Shown here: piece by piece, positions 1 through 8,038 of the stretch
How the letters are laid out: every line of letters begins with the position of its first letter
How positions within the stretch are numbered: the stretch's first letter is position 1
Origin: Nonomuraea basaltis
GTDB taxonomy: Bacteria > Actinomycetota > Actinomycetes > Streptosporangiales > Streptosporangiaceae
Reading direction: 5' to 3'
Length of the DNA stretch: 64,000 nt
NCBI RefSeq assembly: GCF_005893125.1
Contig: NZ_VCJS01000014.1
Location: forward strand, 1-64,000
Notes under the pieces: model-generated
Seen by the model: the letters and a program-made list of their open reading frames with translations, nothing else
What the model was told of the DNA's origin: nothing
Database searches by the model: none
Translations under genes and position numbers: made by a program

Positions 1-81
1 GCGGGGGGCAAGCCCCCCGCGACCCCCCCGACCATCCAAAGAGGAAGAAGCGTCTTGAGTGCCGGGGAAGCAAGCTTCCCC
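1..81. repeat. Double-hairpin (REP-like) repeat inside the ABC-F gene
   Basis: Two perfect inverted repeats share the same AA loop. One has arms GCGGGGGGC / GCCCCCCGC (1-20), the other GGGGAAGC / GCTTCCCC (64-81), about 43 bases apart. They sit within the ABC-F reading frame just after the second Walker A and encode non-family sequence. The left part lies outside the window. Could be a REP/BIME-like element or a palindromic intergenic repeat that landed in a gene. Confidence 0.55.
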
Positions 82-1203
82 CGCCAGCAGGCGCAGGAAG
101 TGGGATTTGCCCGAGCCGTTGGAGCCGAGCACCGCGACCCGCTCGGCGTACCAGACCTCTATGTCGAACGGCCGCATCAGGCCGGTGAGCTCCAGTTGCT
201 CGCAGATGACCGCGCGCTTGCCGGTGCGGCCGCCGCGCAGGCGCATCTTGATGTTCTGATCGCTCGGGGCCACCTCGGGCGGGCCCGCCTCCTCGAACTT
301 GCGCAGCCGCGTCTGGGCGGCGTGGTAGGCGGGGGCCATGCCGTCGTTGTACCTGGCCTTGTTCTTGAGCATGTTGACCAGGGCCTTGAGCTTGGCGTGC
401 TCCTCGTCCCAGCGTCTGCGCAGCTCGTCGAGGCGCTCGTTGCGGGCCTTGCGGGCCTCGGAGTATGTGGTGAACCCGCCGCCGTGGATCCAGATGTTCC
501 CGGACTCGACGGTGACGATCCGGTCGGCGGAGTTGGCGAGCAGCTGGCGGTCGTGGCTGACCAGCAGCACGGTCTTGGGCGTCTCCTTGAGCTGCTGCTC
601 CAGCCACTCCTTGCCGGGCACGTCGAGGTAGTTGTCCGGCTCGTCGAGCAGCAGCGTCTGGTCGGGGCCGCGGAGCAGCGCCTCGAGGACGAGCCGCTTC
701 TGCTCGCCGCCCGACAGCGTCGCCACGTCCCGATATTTCACCCGTTCGTACGACATGCCGAGCGCAGCCACCGTACAGGTGTCCCACAACACCTCGATGT
801 CGTAGCCGCCCGCGTCGGTGTAGTCGCTGATGGCCTGCGCGTACCGGATCTGCGTCTTCTCGTCGTCGCGCTCCATCATCGCCAGCTCGGCCACGTCGAG
901 CCGCCCGGCCGCCTGGCGCACGGCCTGCGGCGCGACGCCCAGCAGCAGGTCGCGGACGTTGCTGCCGTCGTGCACGCTGCCGATGAACTGGCGCATCACG
1001 CCCAGCCCGCCCGAACTGGCCACGCTGCCGTCGACCGGCTGCAGATCGCCGGCGATCAGCCGCATGAGCGTGGTCTTGCCCGCGCCGTTGGGCCCGACGA
1101 GCGCGGCCTTGACGCCTTCGCCGACTCTGAAGGAGACGTCGTTGAGCAGGGGCCGCCCGTCGGGCAGCACGTATGTCAGATGTCCTACTTCGACGTGGCC
1201 CAC
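1..1203 (-). CDS. ABC-F family ATP-binding protein (3' end beyond window)
   Basis: Soluble two-ATPase protein of the ABC-F type, which acts on the ribosome (translation rescue or antibiotic resistance) rather than in transport. The visible 401 codons show a first Walker A (GPNGAGKT), signature LSGGEQ, Walker B with LLLDEPDNYLD, a charged interdomain linker (about residues 265-320), and a second Walker A (GSNGSGKS). The GTG at 1203 begins MGHVEVGHLTYVLP, which fits the family start. Immediately after the second Walker A (LLAGEA) the protein leaves the family pattern and becomes a Gly/Ser/Arg-rich tract encoded by the hairpin repeat at 1-81. The C-terminal half of domain 2 is not in the window, so whether the gene is intact cannot be told. 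Confidence 0.85.
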   Translation of the reverse strand, partial: MGHVEVGHLTYVLPDGRPLLNDVSFRVGEGVKAALVGPNGAGKTTLMRLIAGDLQPVDGSVASSGGLGVMRQFIGSVHDGSNVRDLLLGVAPQAVRQAAGRLDVAELAMMERDDEKTQIRYAQAISDYTDAGGYDIEVLWDTCTVAALGMSYERVKYRDVATLSGGEQKRLVLEALLRGPDQTLLLDEPDNYLDVPGKEWLEQQLKETPKTVLLVSHDRQLLANSADRIVTVESGNIWIHGGGFTTYSEARKARNERLDELRRRWDEEHAKLKALVNMLKNKARYNDGMAPAYHAAQTRLRKFEEAGPPEVAPSDQNIKMRLRGGRTGKRAVICEQLELTGLMRPFDIEVWYAERVAVLGSNGSGKSHFLRLLAGEACFPGTQDASSSLDGRGGRGGLAPR

Positions 1204-1255
1204 TCGCGCAGGCTACCCGGGACTTACCGGCTGGGGCACCACATTTTTCGCACGG

Positions 1256-1339
1256 TCAGACGAGAGCGCTCTTGTAGAAGATGCCGGCCTTGCGGCCTCC
1301 GGCGCCGATCTTGAGCAGACCCCGGCGAGTGACCGGCAT
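1256..1339 (-). CDS. Possible 27-residue leader peptide upstream of the ABC-F gene
   Basis: A short ORF starts at ATG 1339 behind a strong Shine-Dalgarno (GGAGG, 4 nt spacing) and ends at TGA 1256, 52 bases before the ABC-F start. The product begins MPVTRRGLLKIGAGG and is basic (about six Arg/Lys). It has no signal peptide or domain I recognise. Antibiotic-responsive ABC-F genes are often preceded by attenuator leader peptides, so this position suggests such a role. That is inference. It could also be an independent small basic protein. Confidence 0.45.
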   Translation of the reverse strand: MPVTRRGLLKIGAGGRKAGIFYKSALV

Positions 1340-1444
1340 ATGACCTCCACTGGAGACATTTCAGGGGTCATCACTTTAGTGCAGTCCAGTCCCACTACTC
1401 AGTGCCGACGGATGTGAGAACCCCTACCGGAGGCCCTAGACAGT

Positions 1445-1461
1445 AAGTGATCTAATGACTA
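1445..1461. promoter_or_regulatory. Probable GntR operator before the DUF5005 operon
   Basis: AAGTGATCTAATGACTA lies about 43 bases upstream of the gene at 1501. It differs at one position in its first 16 bases from the perfect palindrome AAGTGATCTAATCACTT in front of the GntR gene (14600-14616). A shared site 13 kb apart implies one regulator controls both operons. Confidence 0.6.
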
Positions 1462-1500
1462 GAACTGTAAGGACCCCCCACCCCCTAGGAATCGGAACCA

Positions 1501-2670
1501 GTGATGACGCGATTCCGCTCCGCCCTTGCCTCCCTGACCATCGCGATGCTCGGTCTCACGGTCGTGCCGCAGCACGCCTGGGCCGCCCCGCCCAAACCGG
1601 TGCCGAGCGCCGCACAGCAAGAACAACAGGTCACCCTGGCCTCGGCCTGCGCGCCAACGGTCAAGAGCGCGACCACTAACGCGCGGCTGACCAGCCTGTT
1701 CACCAACTACGGCAACGACAACAGCCGGTTGGACGACTGGACGGGCGCCGACGGCACCTACTCGCTCAGGCTGCCGAGCGGCAAGGAGTTGTGGATCTTC
1801 TCCGACACCTTCCTCGGCCAGGTCAACCCCGGCGGGTCGCGCCCGCCCGTGGTCGAGGAGGGCGGCACGACGGTCTTCCTGAACAACAGCTTCGCTGTCG
1901 AGCGCGGCGGCAAGCTGTCCACGATCTACGGCGGCACACCCCAGAAGCCCGCCGCCGTGATGCCGCCCCGCGACAAGGACCACTGGTTCTGGGCCGGCGA
2001 CGCGACGCTGGCCGGCGGGATCGTGGAGGTCACCTACCAGGAGTACGAGCGGTACGGCCCCGGCGCGTGGGACTGGCGCTGGCACCGGAACACGGTGGCC
2101 AGGTTCGCCCCGGGACGGCTCGACCGGCCGATCAGCGTGCACGACCTGCCGTCCGGACACGGCGTCTCCTGGGCCTCCGCGACGCTCAAGGACGGCGGGT
2201 ACACCTACATCTACGGCGTCGAGGACCTCGGCTCGCCGAAGTACATGCACGTCGCCCGGGTCAAGGGCCAGAGCCTGCTGGGCAGCTGGGAGTACCTCAA
2301 GGCCGACGGCACCTGGTCGCGGAACGAGGCCGACTCGGCGCGGATCATGAGCGGCGTGGCGAACGAGTTCAGCGTCAGCCGGGTCGGATCCGGATATGTC
2401 CTGATCACGCATGACACGACCGAGGTGCTGAGCCGGAACATCGTGGCCTACGCCTCGTGCTCCCCGTTCGGCCCCTTCACGGGCAAGCAGCACATCTACG
2501 CGACCCCCGAAACCAACGGGAACATCTTCACCTACAACGCCCACGCCCATCCCGAGGTAGCGGGCAACGGGCTCGTGGTGTCGTACAACGTCAACAGCTT
2601 CGTGAACACCGACCACTACCGCGACGTGTCCATCTACCGGCCGAGATTCCTGGACGTGACCTTCCAGTGA
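1501..2670 (+). CDS. Secreted DUF5005/DUF4185-like beta-propeller protein
   Basis: 389 residues. Signal peptide at residues 1-29 (TRFRSALASLTIAMLGLTVV, then AWA-AP cleavage). The mature part contains NYGNDNSRLDDWTGADGTYS, LWIFSDTFLG, FLNNSF and WFWAGDATLAGG, the pattern of exported DUF5005/DUF4185 proteins related to five-bladed-propeller glycoside hydrolases. Substrate unknown. GTG 1501 and ATG 1504 are both possible starts, and no strong ribosome site is visible. First gene of a three-gene operon with 4-bp overlaps. The operator-like site upstream links it to the GntR and mannosidase operon, suggesting a role in glycan breakdown outside the cell. Confidence 0.75.
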   Translation: MMTRFRSALASLTIAMLGLTVVPQHAWAAPPKPVPSAAQQEQQVTLASACAPTVKSATTNARLTSLFTNYGNDNSRLDDWTGADGTYSLRLPSGKELWIFSDTFLGQVNPGGSRPPVVEEGGTTVFLNNSFAVERGGKLSTIYGGTPQKPAAVMPPRDKDHWFWAGDATLAGGIVEVTYQEYERYGPGAWDWRWHRNTVARFAPGRLDRPISVHDLPSGHGVSWASATLKDGGYTYIYGVEDLGSPKYMHVARVKGQSLLGSWEYLKADGTWSRNEADSARIMSGVANEFSVSRVGSGYVLITHDTTEVLSRNIVAYASCSPFGPFTGKQHIYATPETNGNIFTYNAHAHPEVAGNGLVVSYNVNSFVNTDHYRDVSIYRPRFLDVTFQ

Positions 2671-3677
2671 GGCGTAACTGGGCGGCCCGCCTGCGGCACG
2701 TCGTGATCGACGGGCTGCGGGCGGTCGTGCTGGAGAACGAGCGGCTGCGCGTGACCGTCGTGCCGGACAAGGGCGGCGACGTGGTGGAGTTCCTGCACAA
2801 GCCCACCGACACGGACTTCGTCTGGCTCTCCCCGCAGGGCCTGCGCAACCCGCACGACCACCTCCATGGCGCGGCCGACGACGTCGCCCAGTTCATCGAC
2901 CACTACGAGGGCGGCTGGCAGGAGATCTTCCCCAGCGGCGGCGCGCCGAGCGAATACCGCGGCGCGCGGCTGGCACAGCACGGGGAGGTCTCCGGGCTGC
3001 CGTGGGAGTGCGAGGTGGTGGCCGACTCCCCGGAAGAGGTCGCGGTACGGCTGCGCGTACGGACGCGGCGGCTGCCGTACCGGGTCGAGAAGGTCTTCAG
3101 GGTGCGGTCGGGCACGGCCGCGCTGGAGGTCGAGGGGCGGGCCACCAACGAATCCCCCGTCCCGCTGCACGCCATGTGGGGCCAGCACATCGTGTACGGC
3201 CGGCCGTTCCTGCGCCCCGGAGCCAGGATCAGGCTGCCGGAGGGCGTCACCGTGATCCCGCACCAGAGCGCGATCAACCCGGCAGGACGCCGGGTCGCGG
3301 CCGGTGGGCCGTGGACGTGGCCGAGCGTACCCGCCGATCAAGGCGGCGAGACCGACCTGAGCGTGGTGCAGGAGCCGGGGGCACCGAGCGACATCGTGTA
3401 CATGACCGGCTTCGACGAGGGTTGGTACGAGATTTCGGGGGATATCGGTATGCGGGTGGAATGGGATGCGTCGCTCCTCCCCTACCTGTGGATGTGGCAG
3501 GAGCTCGGCGCGTCCACCGGCTACCCCTGGTGGGGACGGGCGTACACGGTCGGGCTCGAGCCGTTCTCCAGCATGCCGACCGACGGCCTGGCCGCCGCCG
3601 TGGACAACGGCACGGCCCTCATCCTGGACCCGCACGAGACGAAGGTGTTGCGGTGGCGCGCGGAGGTGTTGGCGTGA
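2667..3677 (+). CDS. Aldose 1-epimerase (galactose mutarotase)-like protein
   Basis: 336 residues; the start is set by the GTGA overlap with the stop of the preceding gene. The sequence has the beta-sandwich mutarotase layout: [20 protein letters not shown] near the N-terminus, [11 protein letters not shown] at about residue 80, a central [14 protein letters not shown], and [25 protein letters not shown] near the C-terminus, where family members bind sugar. Cytoplasmic, no signal peptide. Probably interconverts anomers of the sugar taken up by this regulon. It may belong to the DUF4432 branch rather than the true GalM group. Confidence 0.75.
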   Translation: MRRNWAARLRHVVIDGLRAVVLENERLRVTVVPDKGGDVVEFLHKPTDTDFVWLSPQGLRNPHDHLHGAADDVAQFIDHYEGGWQEIFPSGGAPSEYRGARLAQHGEVSGLPWECEVVADSPEEVAVRLRVRTRRLPYRVEKVFRVRSGTAALEVEGRATNESPVPLHAMWGQHIVYGRPFLRPGARIRLPEGVTVIPHQSAINPAGRRVAAGGPWTWPSVPADQGGETDLSVVQEPGAPSDIVYMTGFDEGWYEISGDIGMRVEWDASLLPYLWMWQELGASTGYPWWGRAYTVGLEPFSSMPTDGLAAAVDNGTALILDPHETKVLRWRAEVLA

Positions 3678-4453
3678 GCGAGCGTAGCGAGTTCGGTGGC
3701 AAGGTGGCGCTGGTTACGGGCGGTTCGATGGGCATCGGGCGGGCGGTGGTCGACCGGCTGGCCGACGGCGGGGCGTCCGTGGTGTTCTGCGGCGTGGACA
3801 AGGGCGCCGAGCTCGACACCGAGCACGTCGTCGGCCGGATCGCCGACGTGCGGCGGGCGGGCGAGATGCGCGACCTGGTCGACCTGGCGGTGACCAGGTA
3901 CGGCGGGCTCGACATCGTCGTGACCTGCGCGGGCGTGCAGCGCTACGGCACCGTGGAGGACACCCCCGAGGACGTCTGGGACGAGGTGCTCGACATCAAC
4001 CTCAAGGGCGTCTACCTCGCGTGCCAGGCGGCCATCCCCCGGCTCAGGGCCCGCGGCGGCGGCTCGATCGTGATCATGTCGTCGGTGCAGGCGTTCTCCT
4101 CGCAGGCGCAAGTGGCGGCCTACACCGCGAGCAAGGCCGCGCTCAACGGCCTGACCAGGGCCATGGCGCTGGACCACGCGCCCGACGGCATCAGGGTCAA
4201 CGTCGTGTGTCCCGGCTCGGTGGACACGCCGATGCTGCGCTGGGCGGCGGACCTGTGGCGGGGCGACCTGTCGCAGGAGGAGCAGATCCAGCAGTGGGGC
4301 CGCTCCCACCCGCTGGGCCGGGTGGGCCGGCCGGAGGAGGTGGCGGAGCTGGTGGCGTTCCTGGCAGGGCCGCGCTCGTCGTTCATCACGGGGGCTGAGC
4401 ACCGCGTGGACGGCGGCCTGCTGGCGCAGAACCCGGCGGCGCTTCCCGAGTAG
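3674..4453 (+). CDS. SDR family oxidoreductase
   Basis: 259 residues, GTG start overlapping the previous stop by 4 bp. Classical short-chain dehydrogenase: NAD(P)-binding TGGSMGIG (residues 14-21), CAG in place of NAG at about residue 80, catalytic Ser in [16 protein letters not shown] with the YxxxK pair, and C-terminal [11 protein letters not shown]. Likely a sugar or sugar-acid dehydrogenase, given mutarotase and GH38 neighbours. Last gene of the rightward operon. Confidence 0.88.
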   Translation: MSERSEFGGKVALVTGGSMGIGRAVVDRLADGGASVVFCGVDKGAELDTEHVVGRIADVRRAGEMRDLVDLAVTRYGGLDIVVTCAGVQRYGTVEDTPEDVWDEVLDINLKGVYLACQAAIPRLRARGGGSIVIMSSVQAFSSQAQVAAYTASKAALNGLTRAMALDHAPDGIRVNVVCPGSVDTPMLRWAADLWRGDLSQEEQIQQWGRSHPLGRVGRPEEVAELVAFLAGPRSSFITGAEHRVDGGLLAQNPAALPE

Positions 4454-4572
4454 TGCCGGCACGCGACCCGCCGCCAGCGTGCAGGCCTTACCGGATCGGC
4501 GCGCCTTAACTGCACGCATGCGATTCGGCACGCTAAGTTACTAGGTGGAAACAACTCACCGAGGAGAGACCT

Positions 4573-4638
4573 GTGAGGCCATCCAAAAAGGCCGTCGCCG
4601 ACGACCGCACCAGCTTCCTCGATATCTGGTGCCGCTGA
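4573..4638 (+). CDS. Possible 21-codon ORF overlapping the lipoprotein start
   Basis: GTG 4573 follows a good ribosome site (GAGGAG, about 6 nt away) and reads 21 codons (MRPSKKAVADDRTSF...) to TGA 4636-4638, which overlaps the GTG at 4629 of the next gene. This could be a coupling leader peptide, or the true lipoprotein start thrown out of frame. Nothing else supports it as a gene. Confidence 0.25.
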   Translation: MRPSKKAVADDRTSFLDIWCR

Positions 4639-5531
4639 CCAGGAACGGGAGTGCCGACTTCCGGGACTGGCCGCCGGAGACCGGCCGTCGCGGGCTTCTC
4701 GCGAGCACGCTGCTGCTGCTGTCCGTCGCGGCCTGCGCCGCCGACGAGCCCAGGCAGGAGTCGCGCGCGCCGGGCGTCACGTCGGTGTCGCAACTGGTGC
4801 TGCCGTTCGACGCCTACAAGACCACTCCCGAGCAGCGGGCCATCCTGGGCAACGCCCACAATCTCCTGGTCATCCGGTGCATGCGCAAGCAGGGCGTCAC
4901 CATCGACCCGCCCGCCGAGGACCCGGCCGCCATCGCCGCGGTGGACCCGGGCAACTCCCGCCGTTACGGCGTCGTGGACACCGAGGCGGCCCGGCACTAC
5001 GGCTACCACCTGGCCCGCCCGCCGTCCCCCGGCACCACGCGCTCCTGGGCGGCCAAGCTGCCCAAGCCCGCCCGCCACCGCCTGTACGGCACCGCCGCCC
5101 ACCGGGGCTGCCTGGACCGGGCGTCGCTCACCCTGGGGCGGGGCGCGCGAAAGGCGGACTGGCCGTGGCTGTCCCTGCAGGACTCCCTCACGCTGGAGCA
5201 GGCCGCCAAGCACCCGTCCGTGACGGCGGCGGTCAAGCGCTGGCAGTCGTGCATGAGCCAGGCCGGCCACTCCTACCCGGCTCCCGAGGCGGCCATCGCC
5301 GACAGCCGCTGGGACCTGGACAAACAGGCCGTGAGCGAGGACGAGAAGCAGACCGCGACCGCCGACACGGCCTGCAAGTGGTCGTCGGGCCTGGTGGTCG
5401 CCTGGCACGCGGCCGACGCGGACCTGCAGCGGGCGCTCATCCGCGACAACGCCGACCGCTTCGCCGCGCTCCGCGCCAACCTGGAGCACCGCCTCCGGCA
5501 GGCGTCAGGCGTTCTCGCCGAGCACGCCTGA
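4629..5531 (+). CDS. Lipoprotein of unknown function
   Basis: 300 residues from GTG 4629; an in-frame GTG at 4545 would add 28 residues. A basic/polar N-region is followed by GLLASTLLLLSVAAC with a lipobox Cys, so it is anchored outside the membrane. The mature part holds conserved-looking Cys residues (VIRCMRKQG, RGCLDRAS, WQSCMSQAG, TACKW) and a C-terminal helical segment. I recognise the general type (actinobacterial lipoproteins with paired CM-motifs) but not a named family. It lies alone between two facing sugar operons. Confidence 0.65.
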   Translation: MPLTRNGSADFRDWPPETGRRGLLASTLLLLSVAACAADEPRQESRAPGVTSVSQLVLPFDAYKTTPEQRAILGNAHNLLVIRCMRKQGVTIDPPAEDPAAIAAVDPGNSRRYGVVDTEAARHYGYHLARPPSPGTTRSWAAKLPKPARHRLYGTAAHRGCLDRASLTLGRGARKADWPWLSLQDSLTLEQAAKHPSVTAAVKRWQSCMSQAGHSYPAPEAAIADSRWDLDKQAVSEDEKQTATADTACKWSSGLVVAWHAADADLQRALIRDNADRFAALRANLEHRLRQASGVLAEHA

Positions 5532-5727
5532 CGGCCATGTCCGCTGACTGGCGCAGCGTCTCTGATCAGCAAGGAGATCCTGAGCCGGGATGGGTTCCGC
5601 GGCCAGGGCCTGCTGATCGTCGTCACGCCCTGGTGCCGACGGACTGCGCGGGGCAGCCAACGCCGGTCCGTTGATGCGTGTCCCTCCGGACGCTTGCCCG
5701 CCCGACCAGGGCCGGGCAGGGGAGGGT

Positions 5728-5752
5728 GCCCCGCGTCGCCTGGGCGCGGGGC
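5728..5752. terminator. Stem-loop between converging genes
   Basis: Perfect 8-bp stem (GCCCCGCG / CGCGGGGC) with a 9-base loop, without an obvious T run. It lies between the lipoprotein gene and the S10 remnant and could end transcription from either side. A second 7-bp stem (CCAGGGC / GCCCTGG) lies at about 5612-5642. Confidence 0.45.
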
Positions 5753-5795
5753 GTGCAGTAGCAAGGAGTAGTCATTCGTTCACGCATATCGCAAG

Positions 5796-6797
5796 TCAGA
5801 TCGAGAAGTCGTTGGCGTAGCCCAGCTCCGTGCGGAGGTAGTGGTTGAGCGCGGCGCTGTAGGGCCCCATGATCGCGTTCATGCTGGGGTCGGCGGAGAA
5901 GTGCTCCCGCCCCGAGTCCGGGTCCCAGCCGGTGAAGCGACCGTCGAGCCGCCCGACGGTCAGGCGGCGCGAGCGCAGCAGCTCGGTGAAGAACCGGATG
6001 TGCTCGATCCGCAGGTTCACCCGGTCGACGTAGTCCTCGCTCAGCCCCGTCAACGCGGCGATCCTGGCGACCGCGGCGGCGCGCTCCTCGGCGGTGAGCC
6101 GGTTGCCGCGGGCCAGCGCCCACGGGTAGTCGCGCTCGGCGAACTCCTCGGCCTCGCGCAGCACGCCGGCCAGCGACCGGTCGCCGTGCAGCCCGTGATA
6201 GTGCGCGATGGCCGCGTAGGTCGGCAGGTAAAGGGCGTAAGCCAGGTCGTTGCCCTCGTTGAAGTCCCCGGTGATGTAGTCGAGCACCGAGGAGATCAGC
6301 ATCACGCCGTTGAGGTACATGCCATAGCGCGACTGCAGGTCGCCGGTGAAGCCGTGGTACGGCTCGGCCTTCTCCCCCTGGGCCGCCCGCGAGTAGCCGG
6401 TGGAGACCGGGTCGATGAAGACCAGGTCGCTCACCGCCAGCAGGCTCTCCTCGTTGTCGGCCAGCCCGTACGGGGGCGGCAGCAGCGCCCCCGCGTCCCC
6501 CATCACGACCCGGCGCGGCCCGAGCACGCCCAGGTGCAGCCACACGCTCGACGATCCCGGCCCGCCGTTGAACGCGAACGTGACCGGCCTGCTCAACGAG
6601 TCGGGGCCATCCAGCGTGTACGACGTGACGAACATCTCGGCCTTAGGGCGCAGGCCGTCGAACGCGCCGTCGGTGAAGACCTCCTCGCGCAGCACCATGG
6701 TGCCGGTGGTGGCGGTGTACGCCTGCCCCGACGGCAGGCTGTGCGACGTGGTGACAAGGTTGTCCGCTGGCGGAGCAGGCTTCGACTCTTCAGACAT
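5796..6797 (-). pseudogene. Peptidase S10 (serine carboxypeptidase) remnant lacking its catalytic residues
   Basis: The N-terminal 150 residues fit the family (FAFNGGPGSSS, VFIDPVSTGYS). At EPYHGF the sequence jumps directly to LQSRYGMYLNGVML, omitting about 35-40 residues that in the family carry the nucleophile motif GESYG. It also stops at YANDFSI, about 130 residues short of the usual end, so the catalytic Asp and His are missing too. The open frame is intact (333 codons) but cannot encode an active S10 peptidase. Last gene of the leftward operon, 8 bp after the enolase-superfamily gene. Confidence 0.75.
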
Positions 6798-6805
6798 TCG
6801 CCAAA

Positions 6806-8038
6806 TTATGGGGCCATATCGAGGGACACCGTGGGGTCGGCGAAGCGCTCGTTCGGGACCGTGGCGTACCAGCCGGGCCGCCCGGGGTCACGGTCGTACG
6901 GATAGCCGCCTATTTCCCGATAAAGCTCGGCATAGCGGGCGACACGCTCCGGATCCAGGCGCACGCCCAGCCCGGGTCCCGAAGGCACGGCGATGGCGCC
7001 GTCCACGTACGCCAGCTTGCCGCCCTCGATCACGTCGTCGCGCAGCTGGTGGTAGTGGGCGTCGGCGGAGTACGTGAGGTTCGGCAGCACGGCGCCGAGG
7101 TGCAGCATGGTCGCGAGCTGGATCCCCAGCTCCCCCGACGAGTGCACGGCCACCCCGAGCTGGAACGTCTCACACACCCCCGCCGCCTTCACGCACGGCC
7201 TGATCCCGCCCCAGAACGTCGTGTCGAGCAGCACCACGTCGGCGGCCCTGCGCAACACGTTCGAGGCGAGCTGCTCGAAGTTGACCACCACGGTGTTCGT
7301 CGCCAGCGGCACCCTGACCTGCTCGCGAATGGCCCGGAGCCCTTCGAGCCCCCAGACCGGGTCCTCCAGGTAGTCGTTGTTCAGCCCCTCGATGGCCCGG
7401 CCGAAGCGCAGCCCCTCGGCCACGGACAGCACGGCGTTCGGGTCGTACCTGAGCCGGTCCCCGGGGAACGCCTCGGCCAGCGCCCGGTAGCACTCCAGCT
7501 CGTAGTCCGGCGGGAACACCCCGCCCTTGAGCTTGTGCACGTCGAACCCGTGCGCGGCCTTGAGCTGCGCGGTGTGCTCGACGAGCTGCTCGGGTGTACG
7601 GATCTCGCCGTAGCCGGCGTCGGCGTAGCGGAAGAACAGGTACGAGGCGAACGGCACGGCGTCGCGGATCCGCCCGCCCAGCAGGTCGCAGGCGGGCACG
7701 CCGAGCTGCTGCCCGATGAGGTCGATGCAGGCGAACTCGACGGCGGCCAGGAGCTGCGTCCTGTTGTTGTAGAGCGACGCCGTCGGGTTGGCGATCTTGA
7801 AGCGGAGCGCCTCCAGCTGGAAGGGGTCGTGGTCCTTCAAGTACGGCATCAGCGCGCGGAACGCGGCCTCGGCGCTTTCGCCCCCGCCGCCCATCTCCCC
7901 CAGGCCGACGAGCCCGTTGTCGGCCTCGACCTCGACGATCGTGCGTACGAACCGGCCCCAGTGCGCGCCGTTGCTGTGCCGCAGCGGCGCCTCCAGCGGG
8001 ACGGCGACCGTCGTGGCCCTGATGTCAACGATCTTCAC
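6806..8038 (-). CDS. Enolase-superfamily (mandelate racemase/glucarate dehydratase-like) enzyme
   Basis: 410 residues, GTG start overlapping the mannosidase stop by 4 bp. Shows the MR/MLE pattern: N-terminal capping domain with FVRTIVEVE, then HKLKGG (general-base Lys) at about 175, metal ligands in RYDPN and LEDPVWG, TNTVV, and a His in [12 protein letters not shown]. The Lys plus His/Asp arrangement resembles the acid-sugar dehydratases (glucarate or D-mannonate-like). A sugar-acid dehydratase fits beside an SDR and mutarotase. Exact substrate unknown. Confidence 0.82.
   Translation of the reverse strand: MKIVDIRATTVAVPLEAPLRHSNGAHWGRFVRTIVEVEADNGLVGLGEMGGGGESAEAAFRALMPYLKDHDPFQLEALRFKIANPTASLYNNRTQLLAAVEFACIDLIGQQLGVPACDLLGGRIRDAVPFASYLFFRYADAGYGEIRTPEQLVEHTAQLKAAHGFDVHKLKGGVFPPDYELECYRALAEAFPGDRLRYDPNAVLSVAEGLRFGRAIEGLNNDYLEDPVWGLEGLRAIREQVRVPLATNTVVVNFEQLASNVLRRAADVVLLDTTFWGGIRPCVKAAGVCETFQLGVAVHSSGELGIQLATMLHLGAVLPNLTYSADAHYHQLRDDVIEGGKLAYVDGAIAVPSGPGLGVRLDPERVARYAELYREIGGYPYDRDPGRPGWYATVPNERFADPTVSLDMAP

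Noticed and set aside
55..1314. 419-codon open frame on the plus strand
   Set aside because: Shadow of the ABC-F gene on the other strand; composition without domains, while the minus strand shows Walker and signature motifs.
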